In this document: positions 40,999 through 49,732 of the stretch, in pieces | Position numbering within the stretch: position 1 is the first letter of the stretch | Layout: each line of letters begins with the position of its first letter | NCBI GenBank assembly: GCA_035628505.1 | Contig: DASPJR010000014.1 | Coordinates: 1-64,000 of the forward strand | Reading direction: 5' to 3' | Length of the DNA: 64,000 nucleotides | From: DASPJR01 sp035628505 | GTDB lineage: Bacteria > Planctomycetota > SZUA-567 > H5-PLA8 | Made by a program: the position numbers and the translations under genes | The notes under the pieces: model-generated | Database searches by the model: none | The model's input: only the letters and a program-made list of their open reading frames with translations | What the model was told of the DNA's origin: nothing

Positions 40999-42495
40999 AT
41001 GAAAGAGCAGCCCAGCCGCCGTAAGATTCTCGCCGGAGCGGCCGCGACCGGACTGGCAGCAACACTCGGTTCAACTTCCGCCTTCGCCGCCAATCGAGAT
41101 TTGATCCGCGCAGAGAATCAGAAACCGGGCACGACTGATTGGATTCTCACGAAGACGCGCGTCGATCCTGCAACGAAATACCGCTGTCCCTGGATCGAAG
41201 GCTATTGCAGCCACACGAGCATTCGCGCCGGTGAAGTGCTCGAAGTGATGGTCAGCACAAACCCTGAATCAAAGTTTACGCTCGATGTCTACCGCATGGG
41301 CTATTATGGCGGAAAAGGCGCCCGTCATATGGGATCGTGGGGCCCCATTCAGGGGCGCGTGCAGCCAGATCCGGAAATCGGCATCGAACGGGTGCGTGAA
41401 TGCCGCTGGACGCCTTCGCTGAACATTTTAATTCCACCGGATTGGCTAAGCGGCGTTTACCTTGGCAAGCTCACTGAAGAGAAAGAGAAGCTGCAGAGCT
41501 ACGTTATTTTTATTGTCCGCGATGATCGCAAATGCGACTTCCTGTATCAGTGCTCGGATACGACCTGGTCCGCCTACAACCGCTGGCCCAGCCAGTTCTC
41601 GCTTTATGACGACGGCAAAAAGGTGTGGTATTGGGGACCGAATGTTCGCGTCAGTTTCGATCGTCCGTATGGCAAGTATTGCCAGATCGATGATTGGCCG
41701 CTCTCGCAGGGATCGGGCGAATTCCTGCTCTGGGAATTCCCTTTGGCGTTCTGGCTGGAACAGGAAGGTTACGACGTTTCATACATTTCAAACCTGGATA
41801 CGCACCAGGATGCCGCAGGTCTCAAACGCGCCAAAGGCTGGATTTCCACTGGTCACGACGAGTACTGGTCGCGCGAGATGTTTAATAACATGAAAGCCGC
41901 GGTAAAGAACGGTTTAAACGTGGCATTCTTGAGCGCGGATACCTGCCTGGGCGTGATCGAATTCTCTGGCACGCGGGAGCGGGCGTTCTCACGTGTTGGT
42001 GTATTTGGTGAGATAGAGCCAGTTGACGTACAGGCATTCCCTGAAATGTCACGCTTCAGGCCGAGCGGTCTGGACGAAGGCGAGCTGCTCGGCAATCGCA
42101 CGGTTCAACCAATTATTGGTCTTGCGGATTGGGTCTGTACGAACGACACGCACTGGCTGTTTGAAAAAACGAATATGAAAAACGGAGACGGCATTCCCGG
42201 CCTGGTCGGTTGGGAATGGCAGGGAGATCCGGCCCCAATCCCGGGCCTTGAAGTGGTCGCGCGCCAGAAGCTGACCTGGAACAAGAAGGAAGCCGAGTAC
42301 ACCGCGACAATCTATAAAGGACCGAAAGGCAATCACGTTTTCAGTTGTGCGACGATCTGGTGGTCGGATGGCCTTTCGGAGCCGCCTGGTTACAAGCGGC
42401 CGAAGAGTTATGGCGGAAAGCCCGTGACGCTGAAAGGACCCGATCCGCGCGTGCAGCAGATTACGCGTAATCTGCTCGAGCGCTTCCGAGCGTAG
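40999..42495 (+). CDS. Tat-exported N,N-dimethylformamidase beta-subunit-like protein
   Basis: A 498-residue protein. The N-terminus (PSRRKILAGAAATGLAATLGSTSAFA) is a twin-arginine signal. The body matches the large-subunit C-terminal domain family of N,N-dimethylformamidase (DVYRMGYYGGKGAR; SDTTWSAYNRWPSQFSLY; WISTGHDEYWSREMFNNM; ANVAFLSADTCLG-type segment). Family members often act on small amides or on unknown substrates, so formamidase activity is not established. AGGAG lies just before the start. It follows the CxxCH dehydrogenase by 17 bases, suggesting a joint extracytoplasmic pathway. Confidence 0.85.
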   Translation: MKEQPSRRKILAGAAATGLAATLGSTSAFAANRDLIRAENQKPGTTDWILTKTRVDPATKYRCPWIEGYCSHTSIRAGEVLEVMVSTNPESKFTLDVYRMGYYGGKGARHMGSWGPIQGRVQPDPEIGIERVRECRWTPSLNILIPPDWLSGVYLGKLTEEKEKLQSYVIFIVRDDRKCDFLYQCSDTTWSAYNRWPSQFSLYDDGKKVWYWGPNVRVSFDRPYGKYCQIDDWPLSQGSGEFLLWEFPLAFWLEQEGYDVSYISNLDTHQDAAGLKRAKGWISTGHDEYWSREMFNNMKAAVKNGLNVAFLSADTCLGVIEFSGTRERAFSRVGVFGEIEPVDVQAFPEMSRFRPSGLDEGELLGNRTVQPIIGLADWVCTNDTHWLFEKTNMKNGDGIPGLVGWEWQGDPAPIPGLEVVARQKLTWNKKEAEYTATIYKGPKGNHVFSCATIWWSDGLSEPPGYKRPKSYGGKPVTLKGPDPRVQQITRNLLERFRA

Positions 42496-42527
42496 ACGGC
42501 AGAAAATAACTTTTTCACGTTAGCCCC

Positions 42528-42544
42528 CGGACATCCCCTGTCCG
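42528..42544. repeat. 17-bp inverted-repeat element, copy 1
   Basis: CGGACATCCCCTGTCCG has 6-base arms around a 5-base centre. An identical copy lies at 59627-59643 in another gap between genes. Confidence 0.6.
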
Positions 42545-42610
42545 TCACCTGGCTGGTAGGTCTGGCAGAGTCAGTTTTCCAGACCACCACGCCGGCCGGG
42601 GGAGACGCGC

Positions 42611-44698
42611 ATGTCCAGATTCCAGCTCGATTTGATTCCAGAATTCGCACGGGTAAACACTGCACGCGCCAGCGAAATGCATGTGCTGGCACGATTGGAG
42701 TTCCCGTTCAGTGACGCCGGCGCGCGACGGCCGCCTGTACATCTGGCATTGATCCTCGATTGCAGCGGCTCAATGGCGGGCGCCAAAATCAACCTCATGC
42801 GCAAAGCCGCCGTCTATTTCATGAACTGGCTGACGCGCAACGATTACCTGACGGTTATTACCTATGCAGACACAGCAGAAGTCCTGGTTCCACATTCGGT
42901 TTTGACGGCCAAGGCAGAACTGGCGGCGCGCATCGGCGACATCCAGACGCTCGGCGGCACAAATCTGAGCGGAGGATGGTTGCGGGGCTTGTCGGAACTT
43001 CGCGAAAATTATCAGCGCGGACACGTGCACCGCGCCATTCTTCTCACTGACGGGCATGCCACAACAGGAATAACGGACACAGCAAAACTTCAGCAAATCG
43101 CTGCGAGCGCATCGCGCGATGGTATCGTGACGAGTACTGTCGGTTTCGGCGCTGATTTTGAGGAGAAAATTCTGAAAGGCGTCGCGGATACAGGCGGCGG
43201 ACGCTTCCATTTTGTGGATGAGCCCGAAAGCCTCGCGGCCGCTTTCCAGGCAGAGTTCTGCGAACTCGCCGCGATCGTGGCGCAGAATCTCGAATTGCGG
43301 ATTCAGCCGTCGGTTGGCATAGCGATTGGCACTGTCTCCTCAGGCGGTATGCAGGTTCAGCGGGCCGGCGAAACTGTCGCCATCAGGCTTCCCGACGTAC
43401 GCGCGGGAGATTCGCGTACCCTGATCTTTACCGTTAAGACCATCGAGGGGCCGGCCTCGGCGGATGGAAAAATCAAGCTTGCGGATGTGGTGGCGCGCTG
43501 CGACATGGTTTGCGGCGAGATGGAGAACGCAATCGTACGTTCGCCGCTCGAAGTCGAGACGGCCAGCCCGGAACTGGTTCTACTAAGTGCAAACCCGGAG
43601 GTGCAACGGGAAGTCTGGCTCGCTCAGTCGGCGCAGCTTAAAACGATTGCAGCGCAGCAGCTTGCATCGGGAGAGTATATAGGCGTCGCGGCGCGCCTGC
43701 GTGAACATGCAGACGACGGGAGAGGAATCGGCGGTGATACGCTTGATTCCTACATCAGTGATGAGATCGAACGTCTGAACAACCTCGCGCGTGAAGTCGA
43801 TGAGCATGGCAATGACCCGGGTCTCAGCAAGCGCATGATGTCGCAGTCCAGCGCGCATCTCTCGCAGCGGGGCGAGTTCCGCAAGAAAGCGGGAATTGCC
43901 CGGATTCGGGCTGAGCTTTCGCCGGGCTGGCCGGAGCGTGTTCTTGAGGTCGTCGAAGCCCTCGCGCGCCGCGCTGAGCGGCTCGGGTATAACCACGAGC
44001 GCGTCAACCGCATCAAGCTGGCGCTTCGGGAACTGCTTGAGAACGCCCTGGAGCACGGCTGCTTCAACAAACCAGGCGGCGTCGTTCGTGCAGAGTGCCA
44101 GGTGTCCACCTCGTATGCGAGCATCATCGTTACCGACGAAGGTCCGGGGTTTGACTACAAAGCGAAGTTGAGCCAGGAGCAGGCGGATGTGCTGAAGCCA
44201 GGGCAGCGCGGGCGGGGCTTGCTTCTGATCTCACGACTGGCCGATCGCGTGCATTTCACGAGTTCACCGGCCGGTACGCGCGCGGAAGTCGTCATTCACC
44301 GTGGCGCACTCCACACCCGGGCCGAACGCGTTGCGGCGCAGCCGCGAAGTGCGAGTGGGCTGCAGATTCAGCGTGAAATTTCGCGCGAACACGATGTTGT
44401 CCTGCTCGTCATACAGGGGACGCTTGATAATCATACGTTTGAGGAATTAGAGGCTTATTTCGGCGATCTGTTTGGAGCGGGCTATGCCAAGCTGCTCATT
44501 GATCTGTCGGGAGTCGATTACATCAGCAGCGCGGGCGCAGGAGTATTCATGGGTGCGCGGACGCGGGCGTCCGAACAGAGCGGGGGAGTGGTGTTGCTCA
44601 ACCCTTCGGCAAACGTGCGCGATGTCTTCACGCTCATGGGACTCGATCAGATCCTCCGCATCTGCCAGACAAAGGAAGAAGCGTTTGAATTCTTCTAA
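42611..44698 (+). CDS. VWA - RsbW-type ATPase/kinase - RsbV-type STAS fusion protein
   Basis: A 695-residue cytosolic protein with three modules. Residues about 40-230 form a VWA domain with an intact MIDAS (DCSGS; Asp50, Ser52, Ser54) and a C-terminal extension to about 430. Residues about 450-570 are an RsbW/SpoIIAB-type GHKL domain: N box ELLENALEHG (Asn478), G1 box DEGPGFD, G2 box GRGLLLISRLAD. Residues about 600-695 are a STAS domain with GVDYISSAGAG (Ser639/Ser640). A serine-kinase anti-sigma factor and its antagonist are normally separate partner-switch proteins. No sigma gene is adjacent on the same strand, and no PP2C phosphatase is seen. Ends overlap the convergent sbcC end by 3 bases. 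Domain calls are firm; the circuit is inferred. Confidence 0.9.
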   Translation: MSRFQLDLIPEFARVNTARASEMHVLARLEFPFSDAGARRPPVHLALILDCSGSMAGAKINLMRKAAVYFMNWLTRNDYLTVITYADTAEVLVPHSVLTAKAELAARIGDIQTLGGTNLSGGWLRGLSELRENYQRGHVHRAILLTDGHATTGITDTAKLQQIAASASRDGIVTSTVGFGADFEEKILKGVADTGGGRFHFVDEPESLAAAFQAEFCELAAIVAQNLELRIQPSVGIAIGTVSSGGMQVQRAGETVAIRLPDVRAGDSRTLIFTVKTIEGPASADGKIKLADVVARCDMVCGEMENAIVRSPLEVETASPELVLLSANPEVQREVWLAQSAQLKTIAAQQLASGEYIGVAARLREHADDGRGIGGDTLDSYISDEIERLNNLAREVDEHGNDPGLSKRMMSQSSAHLSQRGEFRKKAGIARIRAELSPGWPERVLEVVEALARRAERLGYNHERVNRIKLALRELLENALEHGCFNKPGGVVRAECQVSTSYASIIVTDEGPGFDYKAKLSQEQADVLKPGQRGRGLLLISRLADRVHFTSSPAGTRAEVVIHRGALHTRAERVAAQPRSASGLQIQREISREHDVVLLVIQGTLDNHTFEELEAYFGDLFGAGYAKLLIDLSGVDYISSAGAGVFMGARTRASEQSGGVVLLNPSANVRDVFTLMGLDQILRICQTKEEAFEFF

Positions 44699-47600
44699 AC
44701 ATCAGCTGACGCTTGAACCGGTATTGCAGCGACCGGTTCAGGAGTGATCACGCGGCTGCGGCCGCCACCCAGTGGAACGACGCGGATTTTTGTTCCAATG
44801 CGATCGGCCAATAGTGGAACGTGGGAAATGATGCCTACCTTCCGGCCTTTAGCCTGCAACTCGTCCAGCAGGTCGATCGCATGCTCAAGCGTATCTCGGT
44901 CCAATGAACCGAAGCCTTCGTCGATAAAAAGCGTTTCCACGCGTGTGCTGTTCGCCGCAAGAGAGGAAAGTGCCAGGGCAAGCGCTAAAGACACGAGAAA
45001 AGTCTCTCCGCCCGAGAGACTGCTCACGCCACGCCTCTCGTCACCCATGTCGAAATCGCGGATCTGCAGCGCCATTTCTTCGCCTGGCACGCGCTCAAGT
45101 CCATAGCGCGGGTGCAACTCCTGCAGATGTGCATTGGTGCGAATGACCAGATCATCGAGCGTTAAGCTTTGGGCGAATTTACGGAACGAATCTCCTTTGT
45201 TCGATCCAATCAGATCGGCGATCTCAAGCCACGGAGCGAATTCTTTTTCCCTGGCGGCAATTTCCTGCTGAAGCTTTTCCCGCTTTTGACGATCTGCCTC
45301 ATCATTTTTGATGCGGAGAATAACGCCCTCGTGCTGCAGCCGGGTTTCGTTGATCTGCGTTCTGTAGAGCTCAATCAATGCGCCGAGTTCCTCGCGCGAA
45401 TTTGCCGGGCGCCCTGAGTTCTCATGATTGGTTTTCGCGCGCGTGCGTTCGACAAGTTTCGTCGCGGCTTCGATCCGTGCATTTTCCAAGGCGCGCAGTT
45501 CCTTGCGTGCGGCGCGGATCCATTCGGCATCATGCGCGAGCAACTTTTGCAGCATCTGCTCATCAAGCTTCAGGCCGGCCAGAGCTTTTTCCAATTCGCC
45601 CGCAGCCTGCATCTGCTGTCCAAGTGTCTGAGTCACATGCGTTTCGGCGGCTTCGCGGGCAGCGCGTGCAACGGCGAGTTTCGTCTGCGCCTCCGCTTTC
45701 AGCGCACTCTTTTCCGTCTGCGCGCGGCGTGCGGAAGCGACACTCTGGGCCAGTTCGGCCTTCATCTGATTCGTTGCTTTTCCGCCGAGCAGTTTCAGGC
45801 GCTCATCACGAAGCGATTTTTCTAAAGCGCTGCGGCTCTCATGTTCAGTTAGACGATGCTCAAGGTCCTTCGCGCACTTTTCCGCGATCTTGCAGGCGGC
45901 TTCCGCTTTCGGGCGCAGATCATTAAGGCTAGTTTCCGCACTGGAAAGTTGCGCCTGGTAGTCCCGCCACTCCGCGATTTCATTCTCGCATTTGGCCATA
46001 AAATCCAGAGGATTCTGCGCAAGCGCCTCCCGCCAGTCGCTCCGCTGCTGGAAGACAGGTTCAAGGCGCCGCAGCACATCCGAAATCAAATCCTCGTTCG
46101 ACTTCAGTTCACTTTCCTTATGTTTTATGTCCTGCTCAGCAGCCGAAGTTTTCACCTCGATTTCGCGCCGCTGCTCGGCAGCGTTGTTGAACGCAATGCG
46201 CCGCTCGCTTGCTTCATTCATCGCGTCGCTAAGCTCGCTTGCGGACTTGCGCGCAGCGCTGAGCTGCTCTTCGGACGCTTTAAGGTCCTTTAATACACCA
46301 TCGAGGCGCTCCTTTATGATTTGTGCAGCCGGATCCATCACCGACGCCGGCAGATCATTATTTGGTGTGCCCAGAAGATGCTGTGCCCATTCCGCGTCTT
46401 TCTTTTCAATTTCGACTTTATGTGCTGCGGCACGCTGGCGGCATTTTTCTGCGTTTTCCCGTTCGCTTCTCGATCTTGTTTCAGCCTGATCTGCTATTTT
46501 TGTGAGCGCAACCAGTTCCTTTTCAATCTGTGCAACACCCTCTTTCGCCGCATTCAGCAAGGCATTGGCAGGTGGTTCCTTGCCGGCCCATGGGTGTTCC
46601 GTCGCGCCGCAGAGGGGGCACTCGACACCGGGCTGCAGGAGTGAGCGGTGCTCAGCCACATCACACTCGGATTGCACTCTCAGCAGGAGTTCTTTTGCGC
46701 CCTCGAGCTTGCTGCGACAATGCTCTGCTTGCCGACTGTGTGCCTGACAGGAGCGGTCCTCTTCTGCCGCGGCGAGCTCATGCGTTGACGACGCGTTCAG
46801 CTCCACCGCTTCCTTCTCGCGCTCAGCTCGCGCCTCCGACCAGCAGCGCTGCAAGGCTTCGAGCTTTCGCATACGTGCAACGACAGCTGCGTTGTCTGCT
46901 TCGGCCGCTTCAACGGGAAGCCTCGCAGCATCTTCTCTGGCGCTGTGAAGATGCTGCTCAGCACGGTCCAGAGCTTCAGCGGCAGTCTTTTCTGCTGCTT
47001 CGGCTATTCGGTATGTTTTTCTTAGATCTTCTGCTGCTCGGCAGGCAATCGCAAGCGAGCCCGTCAGCTCCTGCCGCGTTAACTGCGCGCTATGGAAATC
47101 CTCGAGCAGCTTTTTGTTCAAGCCCCAGTGCTTTACGAGTTCCTCGCGATCTGCATTCTTAGCGAGCCAAAGCGTCGCTGCGGCTTTCCCAGACTCAATT
47201 TGCCTAATCTGTTCGGCCACGGTAACCGATTCGCTATTCGCCTGGTTCAGGGCGTTCTTTGCAGCGTCGGCGCGGCTGGCGGCAGCAAGCGTTTCTGCTT
47301 CCGCGTTCTCGATCTTCTGATCCAACGCAGCGGCCTTCTCGATTTCTGGCGCTAGTTCTGCTTCGATCTTCAGTACACGAGCGCATTCCGCGAGAGCCTG
47401 TTCGTATTCGCCGGCGGCAATCTCAGACTGCGCGTGCGCTAACGCCTCTTCTTTTCGCCGCATGGCGAGCGCGCCGCGTGACTCCAACAGCATCGCCTCA
47501 GCAGCTTTCGCGGCTGCAAACACGGGTCGCAGGGGCTGCACTGCCTCGACGGCATCGACAAACTTCGACCGCTCAGCAGCCTCCGTGCATACGCGGACTG

Positions 47601-48453
47601 CGGAATCCAATTCCTGCTGCGCTGCGGCAGTAATAGCGATGTGGCTATCCAGCGTGGCAAACCATTCTACCGCCTTTTGCGCCGCCATCTGTGATTCTCG
47701 AAGTGCGGCCTCGCGCTGGAGGAGTTGCTGCTCTTCCTGTTGAAGGCGCTGGCGCTCCTCGTCGCTGATTCCCTGTTCAGGCAGCTTTGCGCGCAGGTTG
47801 TCCAGATCGCGGGACTTTTCACCGGCAACGGCAAACGCAAGTTTCGAGACGCGGCTGTAAATCTCGGTTCCAGTCATGGCTTCGAGCAGCGCAGCGCGGC
47901 TGTTGGGTTCAGCTTTCAGGAATGCGGCAAAATCGTTCTGCGCCAGAAGCACCGAGCGGCAGAACTGTTCAAAGCTGAGGCCGACAAGGCGCTCAATCTC
48001 CTTAAGCGTGTCTGTGCGGCTGGAACATGTCTTGCTGGCTTCGCCGCCAATCTCCTTCAGCTCGCTAGTCAGGTCAATCTTGCCGGTCGCCTTCTTGCCC
48101 TTGCGACGCGCATTCCATCGTGCCCGGTAGAAGCGGCTATCGATACCCACAAAATCGACTTCTGCAAAACCATGAAGTGCGCCGCGCTGGAGCATCGTTC
48201 GCGGATCGCGGCTCGTGAGCCTGTCGTCTTCCTCTGCTATACCGATCCGAATGAGAGGGCTACTGTCCTTCAGGCGTGGCGTGCTGTCGAAAAGGGCAAG
48301 GCACATGGCATCAAGCAACGTGCTTTTGCCCGCGCCGGTGGGACCGGTAATTGCAAATAGTCCGGCGCTTCGCAGCGGCTCGGACGTGAAGTCGATTTCA
48401 AACTCGCCGCTCAAGCTTGCCAGGTTGCTCCCGCGAATGGCCAGGATCTTCAT
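44695..48453 (-). CDS. sbcC: exonuclease SbcC, Rad50-like ATPase subunit
   Basis: A 1252-residue SMC-like ATPase, partner of SbcD in the Mre11-Rad50-type nuclease that opens hairpins and cleans DNA ends. Walker A is GPTGAGKST (about 37-45). Long coiled coils flank a zinc hook CPLCGATEHP near residue 612. The C-terminal ABC half has the signature SGGETFLVSLALALALSSL and Walker B/D loop TLFIDEGFGSLD. Start codon overlaps the sbcD stop by 4 bases (ATGA). It is the last gene of the recCBD-sbcDC group. Confidence 0.95.
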   Translation of the reverse strand: MKILAIRGSNLASLSGEFEIDFTSEPLRSAGLFAITGPTGAGKSTLLDAMCLALFDSTPRLKDSSPLIRIGIAEEDDRLTSRDPRTMLQRGALHGFAEVDFVGIDSRFYRARWNARRKGKKATGKIDLTSELKEIGGEASKTCSSRTDTLKEIERLVGLSFEQFCRSVLLAQNDFAAFLKAEPNSRAALLEAMTGTEIYSRVSKLAFAVAGEKSRDLDNLRAKLPEQGISDEERQRLQQEEQQLLQREAALRESQMAAQKAVEWFATLDSHIAITAAAQQELDSAVRVCTEAAERSKFVDAVEAVQPLRPVFAAAKAAEAMLLESRGALAMRRKEEALAHAQSEIAAGEYEQALAECARVLKIEAELAPEIEKAAALDQKIENAEAETLAAASRADAAKNALNQANSESVTVAEQIRQIESGKAAATLWLAKNADREELVKHWGLNKKLLEDFHSAQLTRQELTGSLAIACRAAEDLRKTYRIAEAAEKTAAEALDRAEQHLHSAREDAARLPVEAAEADNAAVVARMRKLEALQRCWSEARAEREKEAVELNASSTHELAAAEEDRSCQAHSRQAEHCRSKLEGAKELLLRVQSECDVAEHRSLLQPGVECPLCGATEHPWAGKEPPANALLNAAKEGVAQIEKELVALTKIADQAETRSRSERENAEKCRQRAAAHKVEIEKKDAEWAQHLLGTPNNDLPASVMDPAAQIIKERLDGVLKDLKASEEQLSAARKSASELSDAMNEASERRIAFNNAAEQRREIEVKTSAAEQDIKHKESELKSNEDLISDVLRRLEPVFQQRSDWREALAQNPLDFMAKCENEIAEWRDYQAQLSSAETSLNDLRPKAEAACKIAEKCAKDLEHRLTEHESRSALEKSLRDERLKLLGGKATNQMKAELAQSVASARRAQTEKSALKAEAQTKLAVARAAREAAETHVTQTLGQQMQAAGELEKALAGLKLDEQMLQKLLAHDAEWIRAARKELRALENARIEAATKLVERTRAKTNHENSGRPANSREELGALIELYRTQINETRLQHEGVILRIKNDEADRQKREKLQQEIAAREKEFAPWLEIADLIGSNKGDSFRKFAQSLTLDDLVIRTNAHLQELHPRYGLERVPGEEMALQIRDFDMGDERRGVSSLSGGETFLVSLALALALSSLAANSTRVETLFIDEGFGSLDRDTLEHAIDLLDELQAKGRKVGIISHVPLLADRIGTKIRVVPLGGGRSRVITPEPVAAIPVQASADV

Positions 48454-49697
48454 GCGCCGGCCTCCTCGTTGTGCTGCGCCTTTTCAAGCAGCGCACGAAA
48501 TGCTTCGCGCAACGGCTGCCCGGGTTCGCGGTCGTAACGTCGCTTATAACAGAGCTCAAAAACGGCTTCAGGGTCCAGCGTCGACAAGGATTGCGCCGGC
48601 TGGGCGTCCGCGAGAGATCCGCCCGGCCCCTTGCTGAAGGAGGTCAGTTTCACCAGCCGCGCTGCCTTCTCACTCAGTGCGCCATCGATCTGCGCGCGCA
48701 AGCTCGGTTCATAGCGCGAGACCTCTACCTGTACTTCGACAAACGGCCACAGATCAGCATTGGGAACTTCGCTCCTGGACTTGAGCGTCCCCACGTCCAC
48801 GAGTACGTGATCGAGGGGCAGCGGCTTTGCTGGAATTTTCAGCAGTTCGACTGAACGTGGAATTTCGAGAGCCGTAATCTCTGCACGCGTTCCCTGCAGC
48901 TCAACAATACAGACGCCGTGTTGATACGCGGCCTCATCCATGGAAAGTGGAATCGGCGATCCGCTGTAGCGAACGCTTTGTCTTCCGCCGACACACTGGG
49001 GACGATGCAGGTGTCCGAGTGCAACGTACGCGAGATCTTGCGGGAACACATCGACAGGAATCGCGTGCTGGTTGCCGCATTGAATCTTTCGCTCCGAGAG
49101 CTTCGAAATTTCACCACCGGTCATGTAGCAATGCCCGGTCGCAATGAGGGCCAGCTTGCCGCCTGCAGACGCTCGCCCGGCAGCGATTGTCTGTTCGTAG
49201 ATGCGCCGGATGGCCGCGACCAGCGGCACTTCAATCGTGCTTTCGATGATCGGAAGATCGGCAGGCCGCAGGAAGGGAACGGCTGCAACGATAGCGCGCG
49301 GTGTCCCGTGTCGGTCCTGCAATTCCACAAGCATCTGTGTGTAATCCACGGCGCTCCCGGCTCGTGGAACACCGCCAATGACGCGAATCTTAAAAGCGCG
49401 CAGCAACTGGTCCGGCGCATCGAGCCGCTCGGCGGAATCGTGGTTCCCGCCGACGACAACGATCTGAAGCTGCTCCATTGAGCGAACGGCGGCGACCAGG
49501 AAGTCATACCACATGCGTTGCGCAGCAGCAGGAGGATTGGCACTGTCGAATATATCACCGGCGATGATCAGCGCATCGACGCGCTCGTCCTTCAGCACCT
49601 TCAGGAGCCAATTCAGGAACTGCGCGTGTTCGTACTCGCGGGAAAGATCGTGAAGCGTGTGACCCAGATGCCAGTCCGCCGTATGCAGAATCCGCAC
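48450..49697 (-). CDS. sbcD: exonuclease SbcD, Mre11-like nuclease subunit
   Basis: About 415 residues. The phosphoesterase motifs appear in order: HTADWHLGH, GDIFDSANPP, GGNHDSAERL, GHCYMTGGE and LGHLHRP, together binding the two manganese ions. GTG at 49697 is chosen because AAGGAG lies 5 bases upstream and the motif begins at once (VRILHTADWH); the longer frame to 49736 would run into recD. It is 35 bases after recD and overlaps sbcC, so co-expression is expected. Confidence 0.95.
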   Translation of the reverse strand: MRILHTADWHLGHTLHDLSREYEHAQFLNWLLKVLKDERVDALIIAGDIFDSANPPAAAQRMWYDFLVAAVRSMEQLQIVVVGGNHDSAERLDAPDQLLRAFKIRVIGGVPRAGSAVDYTQMLVELQDRHGTPRAIVAAVPFLRPADLPIIESTIEVPLVAAIRRIYEQTIAAGRASAGGKLALIATGHCYMTGGEISKLSERKIQCGNQHAIPVDVFPQDLAYVALGHLHRPQCVGGRQSVRYSGSPIPLSMDEAAYQHGVCIVELQGTRAEITALEIPRSVELLKIPAKPLPLDHVLVDVGTLKSRSEVPNADLWPFVEVQVEVSRYEPSLRAQIDGALSEKAARLVKLTSFSKGPGGSLADAQPAQSLSTLDPEAVFELCYKRRYDREPGQPLREAFRALLEKAQHNEEAGA

Positions 49698-49732
49698 CGC
49701 CGCTCCTTCCTTCCGTTTTCGTCCTGCGCCAA

